A stretch of DNA of 64,000 bases from Faeciplasma sp045660445 (GCA_045660445.1 JAZRDR010000012.1:117102-181101); one strand, 5' to 3'. Positions 17,322 through 26,483 are shown, numbered from the stretch's first letter. The notes: generated from the letters alone by a model not told the origin. Translations and numbers: made by a program.

Positions 17322-19457
17322 TTATTTCACAAGAACGAATTTTGCTTCATTTGTGGTTAAGCTGTCTGTGCCGATCCAGATGCTGAACTCGCCTGCTTCG
17401 CTTACGAATTTCATGTCATCATCATAGAATCTTAACATATCCTCGGTTATATTAAAGCTGATTTCGCGGCTTTCGCCCTTTGCAAGACGAATCTTTTGCA
17501 CGCCCTTAAGCTCTCTAAGCGGTCTTACAACGCTGCCCTTAATATCTCTGATATAAAGCTGAACAGGTTCATATGCATCGATATCACTGTTGTTGGTAAC
17601 TGTTACTGTTGCTGTGATAGCGGTGTCATCTGTAAGAGTGTTGCTGCTAAGAGTTATAGGAGAATATTCTATATTGCTGTAAGAAAGTCCATATCCGAAG
17701 GGATAAAGAGGTTCGTTGGGAACGTCCATATAATTGGAAGCGAAGGGCACGAAGCCTTCCTTTTTGGGCTTGGGTCTGCCAGTCGGGAACAATGAATAGC
17801 TGATCGGAAGCTGACCTGTTGTATAGGGGAAGCTCATCGAAAGTCTGCCCGAGGGGTTAACATTACCAAAGAGGATATCTGCAACGGCATAACCACCGCA
17901 GGAACCGGGAAGCCATGCTTCTACAAGTGCATTTGTTTTTTCAGCTATCTTGGGCAATGCCAAAGGTCTTCCGCCAAACAAAACAACAACGGTGTTGGGG
18001 TTAACTTCATAAACCTCATCAAAGAGCTTGTGGTGGGATTCTTTAATCGAGATATCTGAAATGCTTAAGGATTCACCTGTTGTCATATGATCCTCACCAA
18101 TGCAAAGAATAACAGCATCAGCAGCTTTAACGGCGTCAAGCATTTCATCAGATACATCATCGGTTGCGAAGAAGGTTATATCAACATCACCATAAAGCTC
18201 TTCCAAAGCACGCTTCATAGTTACTGTTTTGTCCTTGTCTACGAACATTGCCCACTTACCTGTTATCAAATTGGACTTTGCAAGGTCACCGACAACAACG
18301 ATCTTCTGTGATTTCTTAAGAGGCAAAATGCCATTGTTCTTAAGAAGTACGGTTGTTTCTTCGGCAGCACGGCGAGAAAGTGCCTGGTGCTCTTCGCAGA
18401 AGCAAATATTCTTTTCATCCTCGACAGATGCATCCTTATAAGGATTTTCGAAAAGACCAAGCTCATTTTTAAGCTCGAGTACTCTCATAACTGATTCGTC
18501 AACAAGTGCGATGTCAACTTCGCCAGAATTGATAAGATCCTCAAGATTTTCGACATAGCTTCGGCTGACCATGTCGATATCACAGCCGGCTTCGATTGCC
18601 TTCTTTGCGGCATCGCGGTGGTCCAAAGAGGTTGAGTGTGCAATAGTTTCCTGAACTGCGCCATAGTCGGAAATTACAACGCCTTCAAAGCCCATTTCGC
18701 CACGCAAAAGGTCGCGCAAAAGCTTTTTGTTGGTGGTGCAAGGTCTGCGGTCGATAGTGTTGAAGGCTGTCATTACAAGCTTAACACCTGCATTTACTGC
18801 AGCGTGATAAGAGGGAAGATAGTCTTCAAAAAGTGTATGCTCGCAAATTTCGGTAACGTTATAGTCTCTTCCTGCAACAACAGCACCGTATGCAGCGAAG
18901 TGCTTAATGCAAGATGCGATCTTGCCCTTTTGGGAAATATCTTCACCCTGGAAGCCCTTTACCTGAGCCTCTGCCATTCGGCAGTTAAGCCAAACATCTT
19001 CGCCTGTCGACTCAACGCATCTGCCCCAACGGCTGTCTCTGACAAGGTCAACCATCGGAGAGAAGGTTACATGAGTACCTGCTGTCGAGCACTCTTTTGC
19101 AGCGGCTGAAGCAAGCTCCTCAGCAAGCTTGGGGTTAAAGCTCGATCCGATTGCTATCGGAGCGGGGAAGCCGGTTTTATATCCATGAATGACATCGAGC
19201 ATGAAAAGTGCAGGAATGTGGTGGGGCTGAGCAGCCATCATTTTGTCCTGAAGGTCGATCAAGTGCTGGGCTCCATGCTCACCCAAAAGGCTTCCCACAC
19301 GATAGGGCTTGCCCTTTTCCATTTTTGCAAAGCTCATCGCAGGGCCTGTCATAACATCGACATCACCCAAAAATTCGCCGTAAAGCTGAACGATCTGTTC
19401 AACCTTTTCCTGAACGCTCATGTCGTTCAAAAGCTCAATAAGTTTTGATTTTTCCAT
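17322..19457 (-). CDS. GH3 beta-glucosidase family enzyme
   Basis: The 711-residue protein has the GH3 barrel with CIKHFAAYG near residue 185, the nucleophile in VVISDYGAV (Asp264), an alpha/beta sandwich domain and a C-terminal fibronectin-III-like domain (about 600-710). This is the layout of beta-glucosidases and beta-xylosidases. There is no signal peptide, so it would trim glucose from imported xyloglucan or cello-oligosaccharides after debranching. The ATG at 19457 is chosen over that at 19463 because AGGAG lies seven bases before the former and only one before the latter. It is transcribed alone from a promoter facing away from metF. Confidence 0.9.
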   Translation of the reverse strand: MEKSKLIELLNDMSVQEKVEQIVQLYGEFLGDVDVMTGPAMSFAKMEKGKPYRVGSLLGEHGAQHLIDLQDKMMAAQPHHIPALFMLDVIHGYKTGFPAPIAIGSSFNPKLAEELASAAAKECSTAGTHVTFSPMVDLVRDSRWGRCVESTGEDVWLNCRMAEAQVKGFQGEDISQKGKIASCIKHFAAYGAVVAGRDYNVTEICEHTLFEDYLPSYHAAVNAGVKLVMTAFNTIDRRPCTTNKKLLRDLLRGEMGFEGVVISDYGAVQETIAHSTSLDHRDAAKKAIEAGCDIDMVSRSYVENLEDLINSGEVDIALVDESVMRVLELKNELGLFENPYKDASVEDEKNICFCEEHQALSRRAAEETTVLLKNNGILPLKKSQKIVVVGDLAKSNLITGKWAMFVDKDKTVTMKRALEELYGDVDITFFATDDVSDEMLDAVKAADAVILCIGEDHMTTGESLSISDISIKESHHKLFDEVYEVNPNTVVVLFGGRPLALPKIAEKTNALVEAWLPGSCGGYAVADILFGNVNPSGRLSMSFPYTTGQLPISYSLFPTGRPKPKKEGFVPFASNYMDVPNEPLYPFGYGLSYSNIEYSPITLSSNTLTDDTAITATVTVTNNSDIDAYEPVQLYIRDIKGSVVRPLRELKGVQKIRLAKGESREISFNITEDMLRFYDDDMKFVSEAGEFSIWIGTDSLTTNEAKFVLVK

Positions 19458-19499
19458 AGCCATTCTCCTTTTGTGTGAAAATTTAATACTCCGCTTTCA

Positions 19500-19528
19500 A
19501 TTATACATATAAATGCAAATTTAGGCAA
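19500..19528 (-). promoter_or_regulatory. Promoter of the GH3 gene
   Basis: TTGCCT (19523-19528) and a perfect TATAAT (19500-19505) lie 17 bases apart on the minus strand. Confidence 0.65.
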
Positions 19529-19595
19529 GGGGTTAGAGAAAATTTTTTGTTTAATATTTTGATATCAGATAAAAGAACTAATATTGCGATAATTA

Positions 19596-19624
19596 TTGAA
19601 AATCTATAACAGTTATGATACAAT
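19596..19624 (+). promoter_or_regulatory. Promoter of the metF-metH operon
   Basis: TTGAAA (19596-19601) and TACAAT (19619-19624) are 17 bases apart, giving a leader of only about 28 bases. No SAM or cobalamin riboswitch fits in that leader. A TATTGCGATAA motif at 19582 lies just upstream and resembles the boxes near the AraC gene. Confidence 0.6.
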
Positions 19625-19658
19625 ATAATAAATATACCACATTAAAGGACTAAAGCCT

Positions 19659-20537
19659 ATGAAGATCATCGACATTTTAAACGGAGACAAGCTTTCGCTT
19701 TCCTTCGAGGTTTTCCCTCCCAAAACTGAAACAAGCTTTGAAAGCGTTAAGACCGCTACCGAGGAGATAGCCAGCCTTAAACCCTCGTTTATGAGCGTGA
19801 CTTATGGTGCAGGCGGCGGCACAAGCAAATATACTTTAGATATTGCAAAAAACATCAAGTCGCTTCACGGTGTTCCCACTTTGGCGCATTTGACCTGTGT
19901 ATCCTCGACAAGAGAAACTGTTAAGGAAAAGATAATGCAGATAAAAGAAGCGGGAATCGAAAACATTATGGCTTTAAGAGGAGATATCCCTGCGCACCTT
20001 GCTGATGACGACAGATCGAAGTGGGACTATAAGCACGCTATTGAGCTTGTCAGAGAGCTTAAGGAATCGGGAAATGATTTTTGCATCGGCGGCGCCTGTT
20101 ATCCCGAAATTCACCCCGAGAGTGAGAATCAGAAGCAGGATATTTTCTATCTTAAAGAGAAGGTTGATGCAGGCTGTGACTTTTTGACCACTCAGATGTT
20201 TTTTGATAACAATCTTTTATATAACTTCCTTTATAAGATTCGTGAAGCAGGCATAACCGTGCCGATAATTCCGGGAATTATGCCGATTACAAACGCCAAT
20301 CAGGTCGAGCGTGCGATAAAGCTTTCGGGGTCGTTTATGCCTCAGCGTTTCAAGAGCTTGGTCGACAAATTCGGGAACTCACCTGCTGCGATGAAGCAAG
20401 CGGGCATTGCTTATGCGACGGATCAGATAATCGACCTTTATGCAAACGGAATTAAAAACGTTCACGTTTATTCGATGAATAAGCCCGACGTTGCAAAGAA
20501 GATCATGGCAAACCTGTGCGATATTTTAGGAAAATGA
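19659..20537 (+). CDS. metF: 5,10-methylenetetrahydrofolate reductase
   Basis: The 292-residue barrel protein shows the MetF signatures LSFEVFPPKTE (residue ~14), SVTYGAGGGT, LAHLTCV, ALRGDIP and TTQMFFDN. It reduces methylene-THF to methyl-THF using a flavin. This supplies the methyl group used by MetH, encoded two genes downstream. In acetogenic or Rnf-bearing Clostridia such MetF proteins may work with partner proteins for electron supply, but no MetV-like partner is adjacent. The stop overlaps the next gene in an ATGA arrangement. Confidence 0.93.
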   Translation: MKIIDILNGDKLSLSFEVFPPKTETSFESVKTATEEIASLKPSFMSVTYGAGGGTSKYTLDIAKNIKSLHGVPTLAHLTCVSSTRETVKEKIMQIKEAGIENIMALRGDIPAHLADDDRSKWDYKHAIELVRELKESGNDFCIGGACYPEIHPESENQKQDIFYLKEKVDAGCDFLTTQMFFDNNLLYNFLYKIREAGITVPIIPGIMPITNANQVERAIKLSGSFMPQRFKSLVDKFGNSPAAMKQAGIAYATDQIIDLYANGIKNVHVYSMNKPDVAKKIMANLCDILGK

Positions 20538-21142
20538 GCGTTAGTGTTATAACTTTAAAAGCGCCGCCCATGTGCGAGCGCGAGATACTTAGATATGCTT
20601 CTTGTAAAGAGGCTGACGAGAATACCCTATCACTTTTAAGGGAGTGTGTTTCAAAGGCTCTTCCTTTGCTGACATATAAAGTGTGCTATACCGTTTTGGA
20701 CTTGAAAATTTCAGGTGAGGAATGTGATCTTGGGGCTTTTAAGGCACCCTCGAAAGCACTTGCGAAGAATCTTTCGGGGTGCGAGAAAGTGCTTTTATTT
20801 GGAGCAACAGTTGGGCTTTCGCTTGATAGGCTTATATCAAGCGAGGCAAGGCTTTCGCCTGCGAAGGCGTTATTTTTGCAGGCACTGGGCGCCGAGAGGA
20901 TCGAGGCTTTGTGCGATGAGTTTATAAAAAGCTTTGAAGAAGAAAACGGCGTTTCGCTTGCCCCACGCTTCAGCGCAGGATATGGCGATCTTTCGATTGA
21001 AACACAAAGAGATATTTTTAAGATTCTTAATCCCGAAAAGAATATCGGGCTTTATTTAAATGAAAGCTTTATGATGTCTCCCACAAAATCGGTGACGGCA
21101 TTTGCGGGGATATCAAGCGTTAAACATCCTAATGGGAGATAA
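20534..21142 (+). CDS. Stand-alone methionine synthase activation domain protein
   Basis: The 202-residue protein corresponds to the C-terminal reactivation domain of cobalamin-dependent methionine synthase, which here is a separate gene. Recognisable parts are LLFGATVGLSLDRLI near residue 85 and the RFSAGYGDLSIETQRDIF segment near 145, the region that binds SAM. It would re-methylate oxidised cobalamin in MetH. The start is the ATG that overlaps the metF stop. The location between metF and a metH that lacks this domain strongly supports the role. Confidence 0.85.
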   Translation: MSVSVITLKAPPMCEREILRYASCKEADENTLSLLRECVSKALPLLTYKVCYTVLDLKISGEECDLGAFKAPSKALAKNLSGCEKVLLFGATVGLSLDRLISSEARLSPAKALFLQALGAERIEALCDEFIKSFEEENGVSLAPRFSAGYGDLSIETQRDIFKILNPEKNIGLYLNESFMMSPTKSVTAFAGISSVKHPNGR

Positions 21143-21144
21143 AA

Positions 21145-23538
21145 ATGGATTTCAGAGAGTTTTTAAAACATAATATCGTTATTTTGGACGGCGGAATGGG
21201 AACGCTTTTGCAATCCATGGGGCTTGGTGCAGGCGAATCGCCCGAAAGGTGGAACTTAACTCGTCCTGAGGTGATAGCCGATATTCACAAAAGCTATTAC
21301 GATGCAGGGAGCAACGTCGTTTCGGCGAATACGTTCGGTGCAAACTGCTTGAAGTTTTCGCCCGACGAGCTTGAAAGCATTATAGAATCTGCTATCCTGA
21401 ATGCAAAAAAAGCAAGAGATGACAGCTCATCCTCACGCGAGAAATTTATAGCGCTTGATATCGGCCCGACGGGAAGGCTTTTAAAGCCTTTGGGCGACCT
21501 TGATTTCGAGGATGCGGTTTCGATCTTCGCAAAGACTATAAAGCTTGGCGTTAAATATGGTATTGACCTTATAATTATCGAAACTATGACCGACAGCTAT
21601 GAGACCAAGGCCGCACTTTTGGCAGCCAAGGAGAATTCGGATCTGCCGATTATCGTGACGAATGCTTATAATGATGACGGCAAGCTTTTAACAGGGGCCT
21701 CGCCCGAGGGGATGGCAGCTCTTATCGGGGGCATGGGTGCCGATGCTTTGGGTGCAAACTGCTCGCTTGGCCCGAAGCAGCTTGAGGGAGTTGTCACAAA
21801 GCTTTTGGAGTGCTCGTCTATCCCCGTTGTTTTAAAGCCGAATGCAGGCTTGCCGAAAACCGAGAACGGCAAAACGATCTATGACGTTGGTGCTGATGAA
21901 TTTGCACATTTGGTGTTTAAGCTTATCGAAAAGGGCGTTAGGGTTGCAGGCGGCTGCTGCGGTACAACTCCTGAATACATTGCGGCTCTTTCGCGGTTGA
22001 TTAAAGACGTGGAGCCCACTCCCACCTCTGACAAGGAGATTACTGTTGTGTCGTCATATGAGCGTGCGGTTAAGTTTGGTGATTCTCCCATACTTATCGG
22101 AGAGAGGATAAACCCAACCGGCAAAAAACGCTTTAAGCAGGCTCTTGTTGAAAATGATATAAACTACATTCTTTCAGAGGGTGTTAACCAGCAGGAAAAG
22201 GGCGTTCACGTTTTGGACGTTAACGTTGGTTTGCCCGACATTGACGAAGTGACGATGCTTGAAAACGTTGTGTGCGAGCTTCAAGCGGTCACTCCCCTGC
22301 CCTTGCAGATAGACACTTCAAACATTAAAGCAATGGAGCAGGCTTTGCGAAAATATAACGGCAAAGCAATGATAAACTCTGTAAACGGCAAGCGCGAAAG
22401 CATGGAAGCTGTTTTCCCGCTTGTGAAAAAATATGGCGGTGTGGTGGTTGCTCTCACACTTGATGAAAACGGAATCCCCGACACAGCCGAGGGAAGATTC
22501 GAAATTGCGAAGAAAATTTTATCGTGTGCCAAGGAATATGGCATTCCGAAGAATGATATCATTTTTGACACTCTTGCAATGACCGTGAGTGCCGACAAAA
22601 ACGCCGCAAAGACCACTCTTGAAGCTTTAAAGATGATCAGCGAACAGCTTGGCTGCAAAACCTCGCTGGGAATTTCAAACGTGTCGTTTGGGCTTCCAAA
22701 TCGCGATGCCATTAACTCGACGTTTTTCTCGCTCGCGCTTGAAAACGGGCTTAGTGCCGCTATCATGAACCCATATTCTGCGGACATGATGAAGACTTAT
22801 TACACCTTTAAGGCGCTTAAAGGGCTTGACGATAACTTTGAGGAATATATTGCGAATGCCGATCTGTTTGCTTCGGTGGGGGCAGTCACACCCTCTGTGA
22901 AAAAGACGGACGAGGAATATCGTTCAGAGCTTATGAATGCAATTGTCAAGGGCTTTAAGGACAAAGCGGGCGAGATAACAAAAGAGCTTTTGAACTCGCG
23001 CGAGGCTCTTGACATCGTTAATAACGAGATAATTCCTGCGCTGAACACAGTCGGAAAGGGATATGAGGAAAAGAGGATGTATCTCCCTCAGCTTTTGATG
23101 AGTGCAGAAGCTGCGAAGTCGGCTTTTGAAAGCATTAAAAATGCGATGAGTGGCAAGAAGGCGCAAAACAAGGGAACATTCGTCATCGCCACCGTTAAGG
23201 GCGACATTCACGATATCGGCAAGAACATCGTTAAGCTTTTGCTTGAAAACTATGGCTTTAACGTTATCGACCTTGGTAAAGACGTCTCGCCCGAGGTCAT
23301 CATTAAAAAGGTTATCGAAACGAATGCCCCGATTGTCGGACTTTCAGCTTTGATGACAACGACTGTTCCGGCGATGGAAGATACCATAAAGCTTATCAAA
23401 GAAAAAGCCCCTTGGTGCAAGGTAGTTGTCGGCGGAGCGGTTTTAACACAGGAATATGCCGACAAGATCGGCGCTGATAAATATGCACGGGATGCGATGG
23501 AAACCGTGAGATATGCCGAAGAAATAATGATAAAATAA
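21145..23538 (+). CDS. metH: Cobalamin-dependent methionine synthase lacking the activation domain
   Basis: The 797-residue protein contains the homocysteine-binding barrel (residues 1-290, LDGGMGTLLQ at the start and the zinc site GGCCGTTPE near 270), the pterin-binding methyl-THF domain (about 310-570, starting ILIGERINPTGKK), a helical cap and the B12 domain (about 670-797) with the cobalt-ligand motif DIHDIGKNIV. E. coli MetH has about 1227 residues because it also carries the activation domain, which is supplied here by the preceding gene. It transfers methyl from methyl-THF to homocysteine. Confidence 0.93.
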   Translation: MDFREFLKHNIVILDGGMGTLLQSMGLGAGESPERWNLTRPEVIADIHKSYYDAGSNVVSANTFGANCLKFSPDELESIIESAILNAKKARDDSSSSREKFIALDIGPTGRLLKPLGDLDFEDAVSIFAKTIKLGVKYGIDLIIIETMTDSYETKAALLAAKENSDLPIIVTNAYNDDGKLLTGASPEGMAALIGGMGADALGANCSLGPKQLEGVVTKLLECSSIPVVLKPNAGLPKTENGKTIYDVGADEFAHLVFKLIEKGVRVAGGCCGTTPEYIAALSRLIKDVEPTPTSDKEITVVSSYERAVKFGDSPILIGERINPTGKKRFKQALVENDINYILSEGVNQQEKGVHVLDVNVGLPDIDEVTMLENVVCELQAVTPLPLQIDTSNIKAMEQALRKYNGKAMINSVNGKRESMEAVFPLVKKYGGVVVALTLDENGIPDTAEGRFEIAKKILSCAKEYGIPKNDIIFDTLAMTVSADKNAAKTTLEALKMISEQLGCKTSLGISNVSFGLPNRDAINSTFFSLALENGLSAAIMNPYSADMMKTYYTFKALKGLDDNFEEYIANADLFASVGAVTPSVKKTDEEYRSELMNAIVKGFKDKAGEITKELLNSREALDIVNNEIIPALNTVGKGYEEKRMYLPQLLMSAEAAKSAFESIKNAMSGKKAQNKGTFVIATVKGDIHDIGKNIVKLLLENYGFNVIDLGKDVSPEVIIKKVIETNAPIVGLSALMTTTVPAMEDTIKLIKEKAPWCKVVVGGAVLTQEYADKIGADKYARDAMETVRYAEEIMIK

Positions 23539-23540
23539 AA

Positions 23541-23571
23541 AAACAGCCGCTCGGATCTTGAGCGGCTGTTT
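23541..23571. terminator. Bidirectional terminator after metH
   Basis: AACAGCCGCTC and GAGCGGCTGTT pair perfectly, with A/T-runs on both sides, between two converging transcripts. Confidence 0.9.
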
Positions 23572-23587
23572 AATTTTATATCCAGTT

Positions 23588-24262
23588 TTATTCCCATTCA
23601 AAGTTTTCTTTTCCTGCTCCAACCTCGAAATGATATTTTACGATTCCAAGATCCATCTTCGAGCATGGGCCCAACATGGCTTTTGCCTTAACCTTAGAGC
23701 CGTTTTGAGTTAGATAAAACTTCTGCTGATTAACAGCAGTTGGCGCCAAAAGTGCCGCTTCAACCCCCCGCTTAAACCATTCGGGAGAGCTTTCGCTTAT
23801 GTTAGAGACCTCTTCGGCGGTTTTCGATCTTCTTACAAGCCCGTGATTTCTTCCGTGACCCACGCTTATGACGACAGTAAGCTTCTCGCCCTTTTCAACC
23901 TTGAAAGCGTTGGGAACCTTAGAATAAGTTAATGCCACCCAACAGGTGTGAAGGCCAAGCTGCTGAGCTTTTAATACCAAACGCTCGCCGTAATATCCGC
24001 ACTTTTCGTCAAGATCGGGACATTTTTTGCCCACAAGAGCGAAATAGTTACTAACACCCTTGAAGTTGCCATAATGTGCCATAAACCCAGAGAAAGCCTT
24101 GGGTTCGTTTAATACGAGCTGGAAGTTAAGGTCACCTTCGGCGTTTATAGCCTCAATCTCGCGCATAAGCTCGTTCACGGTTTCCTCTTCGATGGGGATA
24201 TCTTTATATTGGCGCACACTGTGGCGCTTTCTGATGGCTTCCATTAAGTCCATTATCTTCAC
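23588..24262 (-). CDS. Nitroreductase-family flavoprotein
   Basis: The 224-residue protein has the FMN-binding RKRHSVRQY motif near its N-terminus and a second conserved region around LGLHTCWVAL (residue ~115). This fits the nitroreductase fold of FMN-dependent NAD(P)H oxidoreductases. The start overlaps the apbE stop as ATGA, so it is translated together with a flavin transferase gene. A further ATG three codons in, before DLMEAIRKR, is also possible. No particular substrate can be named. Confidence 0.85.
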   Translation of the reverse strand: MKIMDLMEAIRKRHSVRQYKDIPIEEETVNELMREIEAINAEGDLNFQLVLNEPKAFSGFMAHYGNFKGVSNYFALVGKKCPDLDEKCGYYGERLVLKAQQLGLHTCWVALTYSKVPNAFKVEKGEKLTVVISVGHGRNHGLVRRSKTAEEVSNISESSPEWFKRGVEAALLAPTAVNQQKFYLTQNGSKVKAKAMLGPCSKMDLGIVKYHFEVGAGKENFEWE

Positions 24263-25308
24263 TCCTCATATTCGAAACAATAGCCTTCAAATCCGGATGA
24301 ATAGCTTTTTTCGCCGTTTTCAAACACCCACATGGCTTCAACGTCTTCTAAACTTTCGACAAGTGCCAAGCCCTCCCCGATATCCATATTAAACAGAGCT
24401 GTGGAAAGCGAGTCCGCCAAAGCCGAGCTTTTGCAAACGACCGACACCGACATATATCTTTGGCCGGGCATCAGGGTTTCAGGATCGATTATGTGGTGAT
24501 AATTTACGCCGTTAACTGTATAGTATCTTTGATAAGTTCCGCTTGTAACAAGACTCTCGCCCGAAAGGTGAAGATATGCAATGTAAGGCTCACTCTCGCG
24601 TTTTGAAACATCAGGGTTTTCAATTCCTGCCGACCACGGAGTTCCGTCCGGTCTGGAACCGATGGTTCTTATGTTTCCGCCAACGTTTAAAATATATCCG
24701 CTTATCCCCTTATGTTCAAGGAAAAGTGCAATCTCCTCGACCGCATAGCCTTTGGCGATTGCGCCAACATCAAGGCTCATCTCGGGATCGGAAAGATATA
24801 CAGTTTTTGCGGTTTCGTCGATAACTACGCTGTTAATATCGGTATGCTCCACCGCAGTTAAGAGTTTGTCCATCGGCGGAAGGGCGGCTTTCATTGGATT
24901 ATCAAGTCCGTCATCACGGTAATCGTGCCAAATCGAGAGTACGCTTCCCATGGCAACGTTCATTTTGCCGTTTGTAAGCTCGTACATTTGCTTGGCGTAT
25001 AAGAGCATATCTATTATCTTGTCATCAACTTCAAGCGCTTCGTCGGCACGATTTATCTTATAAAGGTTATTAACACCCTCATAGCTGTTATATATGTTAT
25101 AAAGCTGATGATATTCCCTTAACAAAGAGGTTATTTCAGCGCAAACTGCATCAAAATCCTCTTTTGAATATTCATATCCCACGATGGTTGTCGCCGTGTC
25201 AAAATAATCAAAATAATAGGCTGTAAAGCGCTCTTTCTCTTTTTCCTTGCAGGAGCAAAGAGATATAAGCAAAACAAGGCTTATAACCAAAGATATCATT
25301 TTTCTCAT
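24259..25308 (-). CDS. apbE: FAD:protein FMN transferase (ApbE) lipoprotein
   Basis: The 349-residue protein begins with a lipoprotein signal peptide (lipobox around LCSCK) and shows ApbE motifs DTATTI, SLDVGAIAKGYAV, YILNVGGNIRTIG and the C-terminal SSALADSLSTALF. ApbE covalently attaches FMN to threonines in exported proteins such as RnfG and RnfD. Both targets are encoded upstream on the same strand, and the RnfG here has two candidate sites. Lipidation places the enzyme on the outer face of the membrane where RnfG is modified. Confidence 0.93.
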   Translation of the reverse strand: MRKMISLVISLVLLISLCSCKEKEKERFTAYYFDYFDTATTIVGYEYSKEDFDAVCAEITSLLREYHQLYNIYNSYEGVNNLYKINRADEALEVDDKIIDMLLYAKQMYELTNGKMNVAMGSVLSIWHDYRDDGLDNPMKAALPPMDKLLTAVEHTDINSVVIDETAKTVYLSDPEMSLDVGAIAKGYAVEEIALFLEHKGISGYILNVGGNIRTIGSRPDGTPWSAGIENPDVSKRESEPYIAYLHLSGESLVTSGTYQRYYTVNGVNYHHIIDPETLMPGQRYMSVSVVCKSSALADSLSTALFNMDIGEGLALVESLEDVEAMWVFENGEKSYSSGFEGYCFEYEE

Positions 25309-25335
25309 ATCTCATTCCTCCTGAAAATAGTGAAA

Positions 25336-25362
25336 AAGGGGCATCGAATTTCCGACGCCCCT
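25336..25362 (-). terminator. Terminator behind the repeat lipoprotein gene
   Basis: GGGGCGTCGG and its near-complement CGATGCCCC form a stem on the minus strand followed by TTTTTC. It separates the abundant lipoprotein gene from apbE, so apbE expression may depend on read-through or a separate start. Confidence 0.7.
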
Positions 25363-25381
25363 TAGCTTTTAAAACTTTAAT

Positions 25382-26395
25382 TTATGCAATAGTTGCAGCC
25401 TTAACAGCAGCCTTAACCATGTCGGAAACAGCGATGGTGCAGCCTGCGGTCTGCAAGGATTCTACGCCATAACCGTCAACAACAAGTGCAGAGATCTCGC
25501 TTGCGGTCTTGCCAACACATTCAGCGTTGAAAGCAGCAGCCTGATCGTACCATTCCAAAACCTTGCCGTCGCCGTTAAGGTCAGCGCCATATGCTGCCAT
25601 GTTATAGTTGTCGCCCTTTTCAAGCTTGGTCTGGATTGCAGCTGCAGCATCATAAGTAGCAGCACCAGCAATCGAGAAGGAAAGACTTGCCTGAGCAGCA
25701 TCAGTTGCCATTGCCGAAACCTTGCCATCTGCAACAGCAGCAGCAACGATGGTTACATCGAAATCAACAGCGCCGTCAGCTTCGTCAGATGCGTTAGCAG
25801 CTTCATAAGCAGAAACGATAGCAACATTCAAAGCGTCGTTAGCAGTAGCAGCAGATTCAGCAGCGTTTGCAACAGCCTTTTCCAAAGCGCCTACGAAATC
25901 GGTGATAGCGATTGTGCAGCCAGCGGTCATAATTTCTTCGTTGCCCTGATAGCCGTTAACTACCATTGCCTTAACTTCGTCGATTGTCTTGCCCTTTACA
26001 ACAGAGCAGAAAGCATCGATCTGTTCGTTCCATTCCAAAACCTTGCCGTCGCCGTTAACGTCGCTGCCATAAGCAGACATACCATAATCGGTGCCGAGTT
26101 CATACTTGGTCTTGAATTCGCCGGAAACAACAGCTTCGCCTGCAGCAGTCCAAGAAGCGCTATTAGCAGCAGTGTCGATAACGCAGTTAACGATCTTGCC
26201 ATCAGCATCAACCAAAACAGCAGCAGCAGTTATAACAACTTCGCCATTACCGTTGGTTTCGCCGTCAGCATTTGTGCCTGCTTCATAATAGGAATAAACG
26301 CCCAAGCCAAGCTTTACGGGTTCTGCACTTGCGCAACCTGCAAACAAAACAGCAGTCATAACAAGTGCTAAAACTATGCTTAAAATCTTCTTCAT
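25382..26395 (-). CDS. Two-repeat extracytoplasmic lipoprotein of the Rnf/ApbE cluster
   Basis: The 337-residue protein has a lipoprotein signal peptide (VLFAGCAS) and two copies of a ~140-residue module. Each contains YGMSAYGSDVNGDGKVLEW or NMAAYGADLNGDGKVLEW, a KGKT/VGKT-x-x-E-x-x-x-VV-x-GY segment and TAGCTIA. Similar modules occur in clostridial surface proteins near Rnf and flavin-transferase genes, usually annotated as FMN-binding. The D-x-N-x-DG inserts resemble calcium loops. No xGAT flavin-attachment motif is visible. It is alanine-rich, has a near-perfect promoter of its own and is probably abundant. A role in extracellular electron transfer is a guess from context. Confidence 0.75.
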   Translation of the reverse strand: MKKILSIVLALVMTAVLFAGCASAEPVKLGLGVYSYYEAGTNADGETNGNGEVVITAAAVLVDADGKIVNCVIDTAANSASWTAAGEAVVSGEFKTKYELGTDYGMSAYGSDVNGDGKVLEWNEQIDAFCSVVKGKTIDEVKAMVVNGYQGNEEIMTAGCTIAITDFVGALEKAVANAAESAATANDALNVAIVSAYEAANASDEADGAVDFDVTIVAAAVADGKVSAMATDAAQASLSFSIAGAATYDAAAAIQTKLEKGDNYNMAAYGADLNGDGKVLEWYDQAAAFNAECVGKTASEISALVVDGYGVESLQTAGCTIAVSDMVKAAVKAATIA

Positions 26396-26454
26396 TTTCT
26401 TGTTCTCCTTTGTAAATAATTAATTGTGTTATTTATTTAACAATTGCACGTAAT

Positions 26455-26483
26455 ATTATGCCATAAAATCATATGATTGTCAA
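26455..26483 (-). promoter_or_regulatory. Strong promoter of the repeat lipoprotein gene
   Basis: A perfect TTGACA (26478-26483) and CATAAT (26455-26460) are 17 bases apart on the minus strand, giving a ~50-base leader. Confidence 0.75.

Noticed and set aside
19464..19658. SAM or cobalamin riboswitch in front of metF-metH
   Set aside because: A near-consensus promoter leaves only about 28 bases of leader, and no S-box or B12-box sequence is seen.
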